A stretch of DNA of 34,582 bases from Puia sp. (GTDB lineage: Bacteria > Bacteroidota > Bacteroidia > Chitinophagales > Chitinophagaceae): contig JARLGZ010000236.1 of NCBI GenBank assembly GCA_031292515.1, forward strand, positions 1 to 34,582. Reading direction: 5' to 3'. Each line of letters opens with the position of its first letter. Position 1 is the stretch's first letter. Positions 24,143-34,437 of this stretch are shown piece after piece. The notes beneath the pieces were generated by a model that saw only the letters and a list, made by a program, of their open reading frames with translations, did not search any database and was not told where the DNA came from. The translations under genes were made by a program, and so were the position numbers.

Positions 24143-26948
24143 TATACTAATCGATAATGTCTCTTATAGCGTCGATGGCAGCAAGAACGTACTGGCCACC
24201 AGCCTTTCCCTCGGCCTGAACCTGCCGTACTTTTGCTGGCACCCCGCCCTGCATTCCGTAGGCGCCTGCCGTCAGTGCGCGATTCTCAAATACAAAAACG
24301 CCGAAGACAAAAAGGGCAAAATCGTCATGGCCTGCCTGGAGCCCATCACCGACCAGCTGCGCATTTCCATCGAAGCCCCGGAAGCACGGCAGTTCCGCGC
24401 CGGGAACATCGAGGCCCTGATGACCAACCATCCCCATGACTGCCCCGTCTGCGACGAAGGCGGAGAATGCCACCTACAGGATATGACCGTTATGACCGGC
24501 CATAACTGCCGGAGATACGAATTCAAAAAAAGGACCCACGGCAACCAATACCTCGGGCCCTTTGTCAACCATGAAATGAACCGTTGCATCCAATGCTACC
24601 GCTGCGTTCGTTTCTATAAAGACTATGCCGGCGGAAAAGACCTGGACGTATTCTCCTCCCATGACGAAGTATATTTCGGCCGCCAAGAGGAAGGCGCACT
24701 CGAAAGCGAGTTCAGCGGCAACCTGGTCGAAGTATGTCCGACCGGCGTCTTCACCGACAAAACCCTCAAAAAACATTTCACCCGCAAGTGGGACTTGACC
24801 GATGCTCCCTCCATCTGCCATCAATGCGGGGTGGGTTGCAATATCATCGCCAGCGAACGCTATGGCAGCATTCGCCGCATCCTCACCCGCTATAACGGCG
24901 ACGTAAACGGCTATTTTCTGTGCGACCGCGGAAGGTTCGGCTATGAGTACGTCAACAGCCCCGGGAGGATTTCAGCCCCCGCCAGAAAACAAAATGCAAG
25001 CTCATGGATCCTGTCAGCAGAAGAGGCAATAGCCGACATAAAAAAAATTCTTGGTGCGTCGAACAAAAAGAGGGGCATCGGTTCGCCCAGGGCTTCCCTC
25101 GAATCTAATTTCCTGCTTCGCCGGCTCGTAGGGCCCGACCATTTTTACGCCGGCATTCCCCGCGCCGAAGGCAAATTGCTCCGGCGCATCGTCGCCCTGC
25201 TGAAAAATGGCAAAGTGAAAACGCCTTCTTTAGGAGAGGTAAAAGACTACGACGCCGTATTCATCATTGGAGAAGATGTCACCAACACGGCGCCCATGCT
25301 GGCCCTTAATCTCCGCCAGACCGCCAGGAAAGGTCCCGTAGAACTGGTTAAAGCCATGCACATCCCCGAGTGGAACGATGCCGCGGTCAAGGATATCGTA
25401 CAGGGTACGACCGGCCCCTTCTATATCGCTACACCCCATACCACCGCCCTCGACGAAATCGCCACCCGCACCTATCGCGCCCATCCGGACGATATCGCCC
25501 GGATAGCTTATACGGTGGCTCAACATATCCAAACACCGTTACCGGTCGCAGACGCCCATCCAACAGAGAATCCCTCCTCCTCCGCAGAAGCCGGTCGGAC
25601 AGCATCCCCCCGTTCCGATATCGAAACGATGACAAAGTCCATCGCCGACGCCTTGCTCACCGCGAAAAAACCGTTGATCGTCTCCGGCACAAGCCTCTAC
25701 AGTCAACCCATCCTCGACTGCGCCGCCGGCATCGCCTCTGCTTTGAAAGACAAGGGCAAAGATCCCGGGTTGGTCTTCATCGTCCCCGAAGCCAATTCAA
25801 TCGGCCTGGCCATGCTATCCGACCAATTCCTCGAAGACGCCTTCGAAAAGGCCGGACCCGATGACACGGAAGAAGAACCGGCGGAACCCGACGAAGCCAC
25901 CCTCATCATCCTGGAGAACGACCTCTACGAAAGAACTTACAAAACCCAGGCAGATCTGTTCCTCTCCCGCCACAAAAACATCGTCGTCCTCGATTCCTTA
26001 GAGAATCCCACCACCCGGCAAGCGACTCACCTCCTTCCCGCCGCCACTTTTACGGAGGCGGATGGCACGATTATCAACAATGAAGGAAGAGCCCAGCGAT
26101 TTTACCAGGTATATATACCCGACAACGGGGTCCGTAGCAGCTGGAAGTGGCTGCAGGGACTCCTGGCGGATCAATCGCCCATCGCCACCCGGCATTTCGA
26201 CGGGATCCTCGAGTGCCTGGTCCTGGAATTCCCCGAACTCGCAGCCATCGCCACCCTTGCCCCGGCCGCCGGCTTCCGCGAAGGGACCCAGAAAATCCCG
26301 CGTGAGCCTCACCGCTACAGCGGCAGGACCGCCATGCACGCGAACGTCAACGTCAATGAACCGCAGCCATCCGGAGACGCAGACTCCGCGCTCTCCTTTA
26401 CCATGGAAGGCTACGCAGGCATTCCGCCGCCCGCCCTGACCCCCTTCTATTGGTCGCCCGGATGGAATTCCGTCCAGGCCATCAACAAATACCAGATCGA
26501 AGTAGGCGGCCCCCTGCATGGCGGAAATCCCGGAAAACGATTGTTCGAACCGGTCGCCGCGCAGCTTTCGGTCATCCCGTCTGCTGAATCATCCCCTGCC
26601 GCCTCCCCCCAGGCCATCCCCCCTTCTTTCACCCCCGTACCAGGCCAATGGCTGGTCCTGCCCCTCTACCATATCTTCGGTTCCGATCCGCTGAGCGCAC
26701 AAAGCCCCGCCATCAAAGAACGCATGCCTCAGCCCTATATCGCACTCAACGATACCAATGCAGCCGGTGCAGGCATCCTCGAAGGACACTTCGTCGAAGT
26801 CCTTCTCAACGGACAGAAACAGAGGCTTCCCGTAAAATTGAATGCCGGCCTGCCACCGGGAACTGCGGGATTGCCCAAAGGCCTGCCCGCAACAACAGGT
26901 CTGCCATTTCCATTCAGCATCACCATCAACAGTGCGCTCCATGATTGA
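24135..26948 (+). CDS. nuoG: NADH-quinone oxidoreductase subunit G (large Fe-S subunit)
   Basis: From the ATG at 24135 ([15 protein letters not shown]) the product is 937 aa. The N-terminal ferredoxin-like domain has the [2Fe-2S] N1b ligands ([15 protein letters not shown] ... C). The His-ligated cluster N5 region follows ([16 protein letters not shown]), then the N4 ligands ([10 protein letters not shown]) and a later C-P-T box. The optional N7 cluster motif C-x2-C-x3-C-x27-C is complete (CHQCGVGC ... C). The rest is a molybdopterin-oxidoreductase-like domain without cofactor ligands. Two low-complexity Pro/Ala/Ser linkers (~477-500 and ~815-840) and Gly/Pro/Leu repeats near the C-terminus are unusual. 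An ATG at 24093 inside nuoF is an unlikely start. It overlaps nuoH by eight bases. Confidence 0.93.
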   Translation: MANILIDNVSYSVDGSKNVLATSLSLGLNLPYFCWHPALHSVGACRQCAILKYKNAEDKKGKIVMACLEPITDQLRISIEAPEARQFRAGNIEALMTNHPHDCPVCDEGGECHLQDMTVMTGHNCRRYEFKKRTHGNQYLGPFVNHEMNRCIQCYRCVRFYKDYAGGKDLDVFSSHDEVYFGRQEEGALESEFSGNLVEVCPTGVFTDKTLKKHFTRKWDLTDAPSICHQCGVGCNIIASERYGSIRRILTRYNGDVNGYFLCDRGRFGYEYVNSPGRISAPARKQNASSWILSAEEAIADIKKILGASNKKRGIGSPRASLESNFLLRRLVGPDHFYAGIPRAEGKLLRRIVALLKNGKVKTPSLGEVKDYDAVFIIGEDVTNTAPMLALNLRQTARKGPVELVKAMHIPEWNDAAVKDIVQGTTGPFYIATPHTTALDEIATRTYRAHPDDIARIAYTVAQHIQTPLPVADAHPTENPSSSAEAGRTASPRSDIETMTKSIADALLTAKKPLIVSGTSLYSQPILDCAAGIASALKDKGKDPGLVFIVPEANSIGLAMLSDQFLEDAFEKAGPDDTEEEPAEPDEATLIILENDLYERTYKTQADLFLSRHKNIVVLDSLENPTTRQATHLLPAATFTEADGTIINNEGRAQRFYQVYIPDNGVRSSWKWLQGLLADQSPIATRHFDGILECLVLEFPELAAIATLAPAAGFREGTQKIPREPHRYSGRTAMHANVNVNEPQPSGDADSALSFTMEGYAGIPPPALTPFYWSPGWNSVQAINKYQIEVGGPLHGGNPGKRLFEPVAAQLSVIPSAESSPAASPQAIPPSFTPVPGQWLVLPLYHIFGSDPLSAQSPAIKERMPQPYIALNDTNAAGAGILEGHFVEVLLNGQKQRLPVKLNAGLPPGTAGLPKGLPATTGLPFPFSITINSALHD

Positions 26949-27903
26949 AAACCTGAAATATATCATACTGGTCCTCGCCATCATGCTCGCGCTCGTCCTG
27001 ATCGCCGCCGGATTGATCTGGCTCGAAAGAAGGATGCTGGCGCTGTGGCAGGACCGCTACGGCCCCAACCGTGTAGGCCCTTTCGGCACTTTTCAGGTCG
27101 TGGCCGATATGATCAAGATCTTCTTCAAGGAAGACTGGATTCCCCGCTTCGCCGATAAAAAAGTCTTCGTCGTCGCCCCGGCCATCGTGATGATCACCAT
27201 CCTGATGAGCTTTGCCATCGTCCCTTTTTCCCCGTCCATCGGCGTCGTCGACCTCAATATTGGCCTGCTGTTCTTCCTGGCCATGTCATCTCTCGGCGCT
27301 TACAGCGTCGTGCTGGCCGGCTGGGCTTCCAACAATAAATACTCCCTGCTCGGCGCCATGCGCGGCTCCGCCCAAATGATCTCCTATGAAGTCTTTATGG
27401 GGCTGTCCCTGATGGGCGTGGTCATCCTCACCGGGTCCTTTAACATGAGAGACATCGTCCTGGCGCAAAAAGACACATGGTTCGTCATACCCCAGTTCGT
27501 CGGATTCATCATCTTCTTCATCGCCGGGATCGCCGAAGCCCATAGGCTGCCTTTCGATATCCCCGAAGCAGAAAGCGAACTCGTCGCCGGATACCATTCA
27601 GAGTATTCGGGGATGAAATTCGGGATGTTCTTTGTCGGTGAATACCTGGGAATCACCCTGATCTCCGCGCTGATCACCACCCTGTTCTTCGGCGGATGGC
27701 TCGGATTCCGCCTCCTTCCACCCATCGTATGGTTCCTGGCCAAAATGTTCGGCTTCATCCTGGTTTTTATCCTGCTGCGGGCTTCCCTTCCCCGGCTGCG
27801 ATACGACCAGCTCATGTCGCTGGGCTGGAAGGTTTTGTTACCTCTATCGCTTTTAAATATACTTGTCACAGGCGCCTTCGTGCTCTATTTCAATAAACAC
27901 TAA
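26941..27903 (+). CDS. nuoH: NADH-quinone oxidoreductase subunit H
   Basis: From the ATG at 26941 ([10 protein letters not shown]) the product is 320 aa with about eight membrane segments. Conserved loops include [21 protein letters not shown] (~39-59), which lines the quinone tunnel, and the acidic [23 protein letters not shown]. NuoH forms most of the quinone tunnel and links redox chemistry to the antiporter-like subunits. The frame is open further upstream inside nuoG, but that part (Cys/His/Gln-rich) is not family-like. The start overlaps nuoG by eight bases. A 51-base gap follows before nuoI. Confidence 0.95.
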   Translation: MIENLKYIILVLAIMLALVLIAAGLIWLERRMLALWQDRYGPNRVGPFGTFQVVADMIKIFFKEDWIPRFADKKVFVVAPAIVMITILMSFAIVPFSPSIGVVDLNIGLLFFLAMSSLGAYSVVLAGWASNNKYSLLGAMRGSAQMISYEVFMGLSLMGVVILTGSFNMRDIVLAQKDTWFVIPQFVGFIIFFIAGIAEAHRLPFDIPEAESELVAGYHSEYSGMKFGMFFVGEYLGITLISALITTLFFGGWLGFRLLPPIVWFLAKMFGFILVFILLRASLPRLRYDQLMSLGWKVLLPLSLLNILVTGAFVLYFNKH

Positions 27904-27954
27904 GATCATCGACCATAAATATCAGATAACTATTCATACTAAATCAACGATACC

Positions 27955-28470
27955 ATGTTCAGCAACCTCCGTTCCATCTGGATAGTCTTTTTACATATGT
28001 TCCACAAAAGGGAAACCGTCCTCTACCCCGAGGAAAAGGCCCACCTGCCTCCGCGCTGGCGGGGCAGGATCGTTCTTACCCGTGACTCCGAAGGAGAGGA
28101 GCGTTGCGTAGGCTGCTATCTGTGCGCCGCTGCCTGCCCGGTAGATTGCATTTCCCTCCAGGCCACCGAAGACGAGGAGGGCAGGCGCTACCCCGAGTTC
28201 TTTCGTATCAACTTCTCCCGCTGCATATTCTGCGGCTTCTGTGAAGAAGCCTGCCCGACGGATGCCATACAGCTGATCCCCGATTTTGAAATGGGTGAAT
28301 ACCACCGGCAGAACCTTGTCTATGAAAAAGAAGACCTCCTGATCTCGGGGCAAGGGAAAGTCCAGGGTTATAATTTTTACAAGGTCGCCGGCATCGATGC
28401 CGGGGTCAAAAGGAAAGGAGAAGGTGCAAACGAAAACAAGCCCGTGGATATTAAAAAGCTCATGCCATGA
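27955..28470 (+). CDS. nuoI: NADH-quinone oxidoreductase subunit I
   Basis: The product is 171 aa. It has two ferredoxin-type motifs for clusters N6a and N6b: [12 protein letters not shown] and [12 protein letters not shown]. An N-terminal amphipathic part ([12 protein letters not shown]) anchors it to the membrane arm. The Glu/His-containing [18 protein letters not shown] follows the second motif as usual. It carries electrons from NuoG toward cluster N2 in NuoB. The Lys-rich C-terminal tail is a little long. It overlaps nuoJ by four bases. Confidence 0.95.
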   Translation: MFSNLRSIWIVFLHMFHKRETVLYPEEKAHLPPRWRGRIVLTRDSEGEERCVGCYLCAAACPVDCISLQATEDEEGRRYPEFFRINFSRCIFCGFCEEACPTDAIQLIPDFEMGEYHRQNLVYEKEDLLISGQGKVQGYNFYKVAGIDAGVKRKGEGANENKPVDIKKLMP

Positions 28471-29000
28471 ACATCCTCTTTTACCTTGCAGCCGGCATCG
28501 CCATCATTACTACCCTGCGGATGATTACCGGCACCAATGCCGTTCATTCCCTGTTATATCTGATCGTTTCGCTGCTATCCGTCTCCGTCATCTTTTTCCT
28601 GTCAGGCGCGCCCTTTATCGCCGCCCTGGAAGTGATCATTTACGCCGGCGCCATCATGGTCTTATTCGTCTTCGTCATCATGATGCTGAACACAGGCAGG
28701 GACGGCGTCAGGAAAGAACATGAACTGCTGAAGGCTTCCACCTGGGTCGGCCCGGGTATCACCAGCGCCATCCTTTTCGGGGAGATGCTCTATATGCTGC
28801 TGACCCCTTCCTTCCATCCGATGAACAGGCCCGGCATACCGCCCGCCGCCGTCGGCGCATTGCTCTTCTCCAGGTATATTTTAATCGTCGAACTCGCCGC
28901 CTTCCTGCTCGCCGCAGGGATCATCGGAGCCTATCACCTGGGGCGGATAGAAAAACGATCCCATCACCGTTATTTAAAAAAAGAGGAGGCAGCCCTATGA
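28467..29000 (+). CDS. nuoJ: NADH-quinone oxidoreductase subunit J
   Basis: The product is 177 aa with five membrane segments, including the conserved [20 protein letters not shown] (~54-74), whose third helix has the pi-bulge region linked to coupling. NuoJ lies between NuoA/H and NuoK in the membrane arm. The C-terminal tail is basic ([15 protein letters not shown]). It is linked by four-base overlaps to both nuoI and nuoK. Confidence 0.95.
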   Translation: MNILFYLAAGIAIITTLRMITGTNAVHSLLYLIVSLLSVSVIFFLSGAPFIAALEVIIYAGAIMVLFVFVIMMLNTGRDGVRKEHELLKASTWVGPGITSAILFGEMLYMLLTPSFHPMNRPGIPPAAVGALLFSRYILIVELAAFLLAAGIIGAYHLGRIEKRSHHRYLKKEEAAL

Positions 29001-29302
29001 CGATACCCATGGAATACGGACTATGGCTGGCAGCGATATTATTCTGCATCGGGCTGGCCGGAGTGCTGGTCCGCCGCGACGTCATCTTTATGCTCATGTC
29101 CGTGGAAGTCATGCTCAATGCGGCGGGGCTGGCCTTTATCGTCGGAGGCGCCGCCAGGGGAAGCGCAGACGGACAGGTCATGTTTATTTTTATACTCGCC
29201 ATGGCCGCGGCGGAAGTCTCCGTCGGCCTCGCGTTAATCATACAACTCTATCAAACATTCAAAACGCTCGACGCCGACAGCGCCGGCGGTTTGAACGGAT
29301 AA
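28997..29302 (+). CDS. nuoK: NADH-quinone oxidoreductase subunit K
   Basis: The product is 101 aa with three membrane segments. Both key acidic residues are in place: Glu in MSVEVMLNAAGLAF (~36) and Glu in AMAAAEVSVGLAL (~72), which form part of the proton path toward the antiporter-like subunits. The sequence matches MrpC-like small subunits in length and order. A 108-base gap with 18-bp tandem repeats separates it from nuoL. Confidence 0.95.
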   Translation: MTIPMEYGLWLAAILFCIGLAGVLVRRDVIFMLMSVEVMLNAAGLAFIVGGAARGSADGQVMFIFILAMAAAEVSVGLALIIQLYQTFKTLDADSAGGLNG

Positions 29303-29312
29303 ATCACGCTCG

Positions 29313-29400
29313 AAAAGATAGCCGAACCCGAACGAGCAATCGAGCCCGAACGGACAGTCGAAAAGGAACGAGCAATCGGAAACGAACGGACAAAACAAGT
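29313..29400 (+). repeat. 18-bp tandem repeats in the nuoK-nuoL gap
   Basis: Four exactly 18-base units lie at 29329-29346, 29347-29364, 29365-29382 and 29383-29400, preceded by a weaker 16-base unit at 29313. Units 1 and 3 share CGAACGAGCAATCG-type sequence and units 2 and 4 share CGAACGGACAnnC, so a 36-base higher-order period is visible. nuoL starts 11 bases later. The array fills the gap much as the one between nuoCD and nuoE does, but its unit is different. Confidence 0.65.
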
Positions 29401-29410
29401 ATAGCAACGA

Positions 29411-31363
29411 ATGAAAGAATTTCTTTGGCTGATCGTAGCGCTGCCCTTTGCAGGCTCCCTCCTGCTGGCACTTGCGGGTAAACATTTACCACGCCTTGCC
29501 TCCGCAATGATCGGCGTAGGATCCGTCGCCCTTTCCGCCATCCTCGTGGTCTTGGTGGGGCTGGACTTCCTCCATGAAAATCCAGCCGGAGTGCCATTCC
29601 ATCAAACGCTCTGGCAATGGATCAACGTCTCCGGTTTCTCTCCCGGGATAGCCTTCCAGCTCGATTCCGTCTCGCTGACCTTCATCTTTGTCATCACTTT
29701 CGTCGGCGCACTGATCCATCTTTATTCCGCTCCGTTCATGTGGAAAGAAGAAGGTTTTGCCCGGTTTTTTTCCTGCATGAATCTGTTCGTCGGGTTTATG
29801 CTCCTGCTCGTACTGGCCGATAATTTCCTGCTGCTATACCTGGGCTGGGAGGGGGTGGGCCTATGCTCTTACCTGCTGATCGGTTTCTGGTATAAAGACC
29901 CCGCCAACGGGCATGCCGCCAGAAAAGCGTTCACCGTTACCCGCGTAGGCGATACCGCCATGGTCATCGGTCTTTTCATACTTTTCACGAATTATCATAC
30001 CCTCAATATCCGGGACATCCTGCACGCCGCACCCCATACCTGGGCGCCAGGATCAAGGATTGCCATCACCACCGCTTTCCTCCTGCTCGGCGGCGCCATC
30101 GGCAAATCCGCCCAGGTGCCGCTCCAGACCTGGTTGCCCGACGCAATGGCCGCACCCTCTCCCGTTTCGGCGCTGATCCATGCCGCCACCATGGTCACCG
30201 CGGGCGTGTACCTCATCGCCCGGACCCATGTCCTTTTTGAACTGGCGCCCATCGCTCAAAACGGCGTCGCCGTGATCGGGGCCATTACCTTAATCGTCGC
30301 CGGCATGGCCGCCATCTACCAGCATGACATCAAAAAAGTCCTGGCCTATTCCACCATTTCCCAGATAGGATATATGTTCTTGGCATTAGGCGTGGGCGCC
30401 TGGTCCGCCGCCCTTTTTCATTTCATGATCCACGCCTTCTTTAAATCCTTGCTGTTCCTCGGAGCAGGCAGCGTTATTGCCGTGCTTCACGACGAACACA
30501 ATATGTATAAAATGGGCGGCCTTTGGAAAAAGATGCCGGTCGTTTTCTGGACCTTCCTGGTCGGCGCCTGCGCACTTTCCGCGCTGCCCCTGATCACCGC
30601 GGGCTTCTACAGTAAAGACGAGATCATCTGGCAAGCCTATGCGAGCGAAAAGGGATCGATCACGCTATGGTTGACGGGATTGGCAGGCGCCTTTATCACC
30701 GCACTCTATACCTTCCGGATGGTCTTCCTCACCTTCTTCGGCCAGGCAAAGGCCGAGCCCAGCTACCGCCCCGGATTAGGAATGACCCTGCCACTCGTCG
30801 TTTTAGCCTTCCTCTCCTTTGCAGGCGGTTTTATCCAATTACCGGATAACATGGGCCACGTAACGCTGTTCTCCCATTTCATTGAACAGGTACTACCCGC
30901 CGCGCCAACACCGGGAACAGCGACTACCCATGCCGCCGCCATTTCCGCCACAACCGCTACGGGCGCAACCGCCACCTATACCGCCGCCTCCGGACACGCC
31001 GCGGAATGGATCGCACAATCGATAGCCGCCGCCTTGTCCATCGCCGGTCTTGTGCTGGCCTACCGCCTCTACTATAATAAGCCCTTCCCCGCCGCCGAAC
31101 CCATTCGCGGCCCGATCCAACAATTCTTTTTCAAGGGCTGGAATTTTGATGCGCTCTATGACAAGGTCATCGTCCAACCTATCGTCTTCCTTTCCCGGAT
31201 CGACAAGAACGATATTATCGATCAATTTTATACGAGCCTTGCGTCCATTGCCGGTTGGTTCAACAAGCGTCTCGCCTCCACCCAGAATGGCAAATTACGC
31301 TGGTATGCAATGGCGCTGGCCATCGGAACCGTCATCACATTAACCATACTCCTCTGCACATGA
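29411..31363 (+). CDS. nuoL: NADH-quinone oxidoreductase subunit L (antiporter-like)
   Basis: The product is 650 aa, with about 14-16 membrane segments and the long C-terminal lateral helix expected of NuoL. Family marks include FLGWEGVGLCSYLLIGFW, with the conserved Glu of helix 5 (~147), the Lys-containing GAIGKSAQVPLQTWLPDAM (~230), and HAFFKSLLFLGAGSVI. Between the core and the lateral helix (~495-537) lies an Ala/Thr-rich low-complexity stretch (AATYTAASGHA and similar), which is atypical. NuoL pumps protons at the far end of the membrane arm. nuoM starts in its stop codon (ATGA). Confidence 0.95.
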   Translation: MKEFLWLIVALPFAGSLLLALAGKHLPRLASAMIGVGSVALSAILVVLVGLDFLHENPAGVPFHQTLWQWINVSGFSPGIAFQLDSVSLTFIFVITFVGALIHLYSAPFMWKEEGFARFFSCMNLFVGFMLLLVLADNFLLLYLGWEGVGLCSYLLIGFWYKDPANGHAARKAFTVTRVGDTAMVIGLFILFTNYHTLNIRDILHAAPHTWAPGSRIAITTAFLLLGGAIGKSAQVPLQTWLPDAMAAPSPVSALIHAATMVTAGVYLIARTHVLFELAPIAQNGVAVIGAITLIVAGMAAIYQHDIKKVLAYSTISQIGYMFLALGVGAWSAALFHFMIHAFFKSLLFLGAGSVIAVLHDEHNMYKMGGLWKKMPVVFWTFLVGACALSALPLITAGFYSKDEIIWQAYASEKGSITLWLTGLAGAFITALYTFRMVFLTFFGQAKAEPSYRPGLGMTLPLVVLAFLSFAGGFIQLPDNMGHVTLFSHFIEQVLPAAPTPGTATTHAAAISATTATGATATYTAASGHAAEWIAQSIAAALSIAGLVLAYRLYYNKPFPAAEPIRGPIQQFFFKGWNFDALYDKVIVQPIVFLSRIDKNDIIDQFYTSLASIAGWFNKRLASTQNGKLRWYAMALAIGTVITLTILLCT

Positions 31364-32934
31364 TACTCGCCTGGACCATATTTCTATTGATGGGCACCGG
31401 ATTACTAGCCTGGCTAGTCAGCAGGTGGAGCGATACCCTTCCAAGAATTATCAGCCTTGCAGGCATCCTGCTCTTTCTCGGCATTGTTCTCTGTTTGTGG
31501 TTCCGTCATCCGGCGGGTGCCGTTCGGCTGGCCAAGGCGGCAAGCCAACTCCCTATCGGCAACGGAGCAAACTACGCCCCCTCCGGCGCCCCGGCAGCCG
31601 GGCAATGGATTGTCCATTATACCCATTCCTGGATGCCGTCTTTCGGCATCCGAATCATCCTGGCCGCAGACGGCCTGAGCCTTCTCATGCTCCTGCTCAC
31701 CGCCTTTTTAGGGGTGCTGTCCGTACTCGTCTCCTGGAAAGAGATAAAATCAAGAGTAGGCTTCTTCTATTTCAACCTGCTCTTCATCCTGGCAGGCATC
31801 ACCGGCGTTTTCGTCTCCCTCGACCTTTTCCTTTTTTACTTCTCCTGGGAAGTCATGCTGATTCCCATGTATTTCCTCATAAGCATATGGGGATATGAAA
31901 ACAGGACCTATGCCGCCGGTAAGTTCTTCCTCTTCACCCAGGCCAGCGGGCTATTGATGTTTCTCGCCATCCTCGGATTATACTTTGTGCATGGCCGGAG
32001 CACCGGAATTTACACCTTCGACTACGAAGCGCTCAAAGGCACCCTGATGTCCCGGCCTGCCGCCTTTCTCCTGATGCTCGGTTTCGCCGCCGCCTTCCTG
32101 GTGAAGCTCTCCACCGTACCGTTCCATAGCTGGTTGCCCGATGCCCACACCCAGGCGCCCACCGCAGGCAGCGTACTGCTGGCCGGGCTGCTGCTCAAAA
32201 CCGGCGCCTACGGCCTCATCCGGTTCGTCTTACCCCTGTTCCCCCAGGCCTCCCATCAATTCGCGCCGGCAGCCATGTTCCTCGGCGTCGTGAGTATTCT
32301 CTACGGCGCGAAACTGGCGTATGCCCAAACCGATCTCAAACGACTCGTCGCCTATATCAGCGTCAGCCATATGGGCTTCATCCTGCTTGGCATCTACGCT
32401 TTCAACGAATTGGCTATGCAGGGTGTGATCATGCAAATGGTCGCCCATGCCATCAGCACCGGCGGCTTATTCATTATCGTGGGCGCGCTGCATGACCGCA
32501 TCCAAACCCGTGAGATCGGGCAAATGGGTGGTCTCTGGACCCAGGTCCCCAAAATGGGTATCATGGGATTATTGTTTGTCCTGGCTTCCCTCGGACTACC
32601 CGGACTAGGCAATTTTATCGCCGAAATACTGATCCTCACCGGCTCCTTTGCGGCCAGCAAGACCCTAACCGTCATCGCCGCCGCAGGCTTCATCGCCGCC
32701 ACCCTCTATGCCCTGCGCATCATGCAGAAAGTATTTTACGGTGCCGTGCTAAAAAAATGGACAATAACCGATTTCGGCCTCCGGGAAATGATCGTCATGG
32801 GCTCCCTTGCCATCGTCATCATCTGGCTGGGACTGTTCCCCAATTCCATTCTGAATGCGACCCAACAGACAGTCCGCGGAGTAATCGAACAGGTAAATAT
32901 CATGCCTAATATGCCCCAAAACGCGAACCGATGA
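31360..32934 (+). CDS. nuoM: NADH-quinone oxidoreductase subunit M (antiporter-like)
   Basis: From the ATG at 31360 the product is 524 aa with about 14 membrane segments. Key features are the helix-5 Glu in FYFSWEVMLIPMYFLISIWG, the Lys of FLVKLSTVPFHSWLPDAHTQAP, and KRLVAYISVSHMGFILLG. It forms the central proton channel of the membrane arm between NuoL and NuoN. An upstream ATG at 31255 lies within nuoL in another frame and gives a non-family leader, so 31360 is preferred. A short Ala/Pro/Gly-rich loop near residue 75 is variable. It overlaps nuoN by four bases. Confidence 0.95.
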   Translation: MILAWTIFLLMGTGLLAWLVSRWSDTLPRIISLAGILLFLGIVLCLWFRHPAGAVRLAKAASQLPIGNGANYAPSGAPAAGQWIVHYTHSWMPSFGIRIILAADGLSLLMLLLTAFLGVLSVLVSWKEIKSRVGFFYFNLLFILAGITGVFVSLDLFLFYFSWEVMLIPMYFLISIWGYENRTYAAGKFFLFTQASGLLMFLAILGLYFVHGRSTGIYTFDYEALKGTLMSRPAAFLLMLGFAAAFLVKLSTVPFHSWLPDAHTQAPTAGSVLLAGLLLKTGAYGLIRFVLPLFPQASHQFAPAAMFLGVVSILYGAKLAYAQTDLKRLVAYISVSHMGFILLGIYAFNELAMQGVIMQMVAHAISTGGLFIIVGALHDRIQTREIGQMGGLWTQVPKMGIMGLLFVLASLGLPGLGNFIAEILILTGSFAASKTLTVIAAAGFIAATLYALRIMQKVFYGAVLKKWTITDFGLREMIVMGSLAIVIIWLGLFPNSILNATQQTVRGVIEQVNIMPNMPQNANR

Positions 32935-34433
32935 TCACAGGACCCGACATACGAAGTTTATTGCCCATGGAGATAGCCGCCGGAGGCATGCTGTTTACCA
33001 TGCTTGGCATCGCCCTGAAGCGTAGTCATACACTGACCTTTATCTGCACGCTGGTCACACTAGCCAGCGCCTTCCTTTCCATCCTGTCTATCTGGCCCGA
33101 TGCCGCCCCCTCCAATACATTCCATCCGCCGGCATCCGCTCTTCCGGCATCCCGTTTCCAGACACCCCATTCCATCGACGACCTCTTCCTGGTCGACCGT
33201 TTCGGATGCTATTTCCAGGCCCTGATCCTGCTATCCGCCTTTGTCGTTACCCTGTTCAGTCAGATCAGCCTCAAAAAATTCTTTCCCGAAAAAAGAAAAG
33301 AAGAGTATTACCTGCTCCTGCTGCTCGCCACACTGGGCGGTCTTACCATGGTGATCAGCACCCATCTCATGTCCTTCTTTATTGGCCTGGAAATACTCAA
33401 CATCTCCTTATACACCCTGATCAGCTATTACCGCGAACGCCCCAAAGCCATCGAAGCCGGTCTGAAATACCTGATCCTCGCCGCCATGTCATCCGCCTTT
33501 TTATTATTCGGCATGGCGCTGATCTACGCCCTCACCGGAACGCTGTCTTTTCAAGGCTTGGCTAATACGACCTCGCTTCCGGCCTCCGGCACTATCGGGA
33601 TGCTCATCGCCGGAATCGGCCTGATGATCACCGGCATGGGATTCAAGTTAGCCCTTGTCCCTTTCCATATGTGGGCGCCCGACATATACGAAGGAGCCTC
33701 TTCCCCCATCAGTTCCTTTATCGCCAGCGTATCCAAAGGCGCCATGATGGCTGTTTTACTTCGGTTCTTTATGATGGCGGATCTGTATGGCTCCAAACAG
33801 ATCATGCTCGTCTTCACCGTGATCGCCATCCTGTCCATGCTGACCGGTAACCTGCTTGCACTTCGGCAAAACAATATCAAGCGGATGCTTGCTTATTCCT
33901 CTATCGCCCATTTTGGATATGTATTGGTCGCCTTCATCGCCGGAAAAAGAGTGGGCGCCCAGGCCGCTGCCTTTTACCTGACGGCCTATATCATCACCAT
34001 CCTCACCGCATTCAGCCTTATTACATTGATGTCCCGGTCGGACAATGAAGCATCGGATATTGAGGACTATACGGGTCTATTTTGGAAGAAGCCCGTCCTG
34101 GCTACCCTCTTTTCGATCACCCTGTTTTCCCTGGCGGGCATTCCCCTTACCGCAGGCTTTATGGGGAAATTTTATCTGCTGACGGCCGGAGTGGGAAACG
34201 GCAACTGGCTACTTGCCTTTACCCTCGTGATCAGCAGCGTTATCGGGTTGTACTATTACCTCCGGTTTATCTTCGCCATGATGCGGGTGGACGGTCAGGA
34301 CTTCCCCAGTGACGGCCGTCCTCCCTATCCTTCCCTCGCCGGATTGCTGGTAGCAAGCCTTTTAGGCGCAGCGGTCATTTGGCTGGGTGTCTTTCCCGCC
34401 TGGCTTGCCGGCCTCGTCGGCAGCTTAACATAA
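32931..34433 (+). CDS. nuoN: NADH-quinone oxidoreductase subunit N (antiporter-like)
   Basis: The product is 500 aa with about 14 membrane segments. Marks of the family are FFIGLEILNISLYTLISYYR (helix-5 Glu region), GFKLALVPFHMWAPDIYEGA with its Lys and Asp, and KRMLAYSSIAHFGYVLVAF. A Pro/Ser/Ala-rich loop (PPASALPASRF) near residue 64 is not part of the core fold. NuoN is the antiporter-like subunit closest to NuoK. It is the last gene of the operon. Its stop at 34431-34433 is only a few bases from the end of the group II intron on the other strand. Confidence 0.95.
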   Translation: MITGPDIRSLLPMEIAAGGMLFTMLGIALKRSHTLTFICTLVTLASAFLSILSIWPDAAPSNTFHPPASALPASRFQTPHSIDDLFLVDRFGCYFQALILLSAFVVTLFSQISLKKFFPEKRKEEYYLLLLLATLGGLTMVISTHLMSFFIGLEILNISLYTLISYYRERPKAIEAGLKYLILAAMSSAFLLFGMALIYALTGTLSFQGLANTTSLPASGTIGMLIAGIGLMITGMGFKLALVPFHMWAPDIYEGASSPISSFIASVSKGAMMAVLLRFFMMADLYGSKQIMLVFTVIAILSMLTGNLLALRQNNIKRMLAYSSIAHFGYVLVAFIAGKRVGAQAAAFYLTAYIITILTAFSLITLMSRSDNEASDIEDYTGLFWKKPVLATLFSITLFSLAGIPLTAGFMGKFYLLTAGVGNGNWLLAFTLVISSVIGLYYYLRFIFAMMRVDGQDFPSDGRPPYPSLAGLLVASLLGAAVIWLGVFPAWLAGLVGSLT

Positions 34434-34437
34434 CGAC

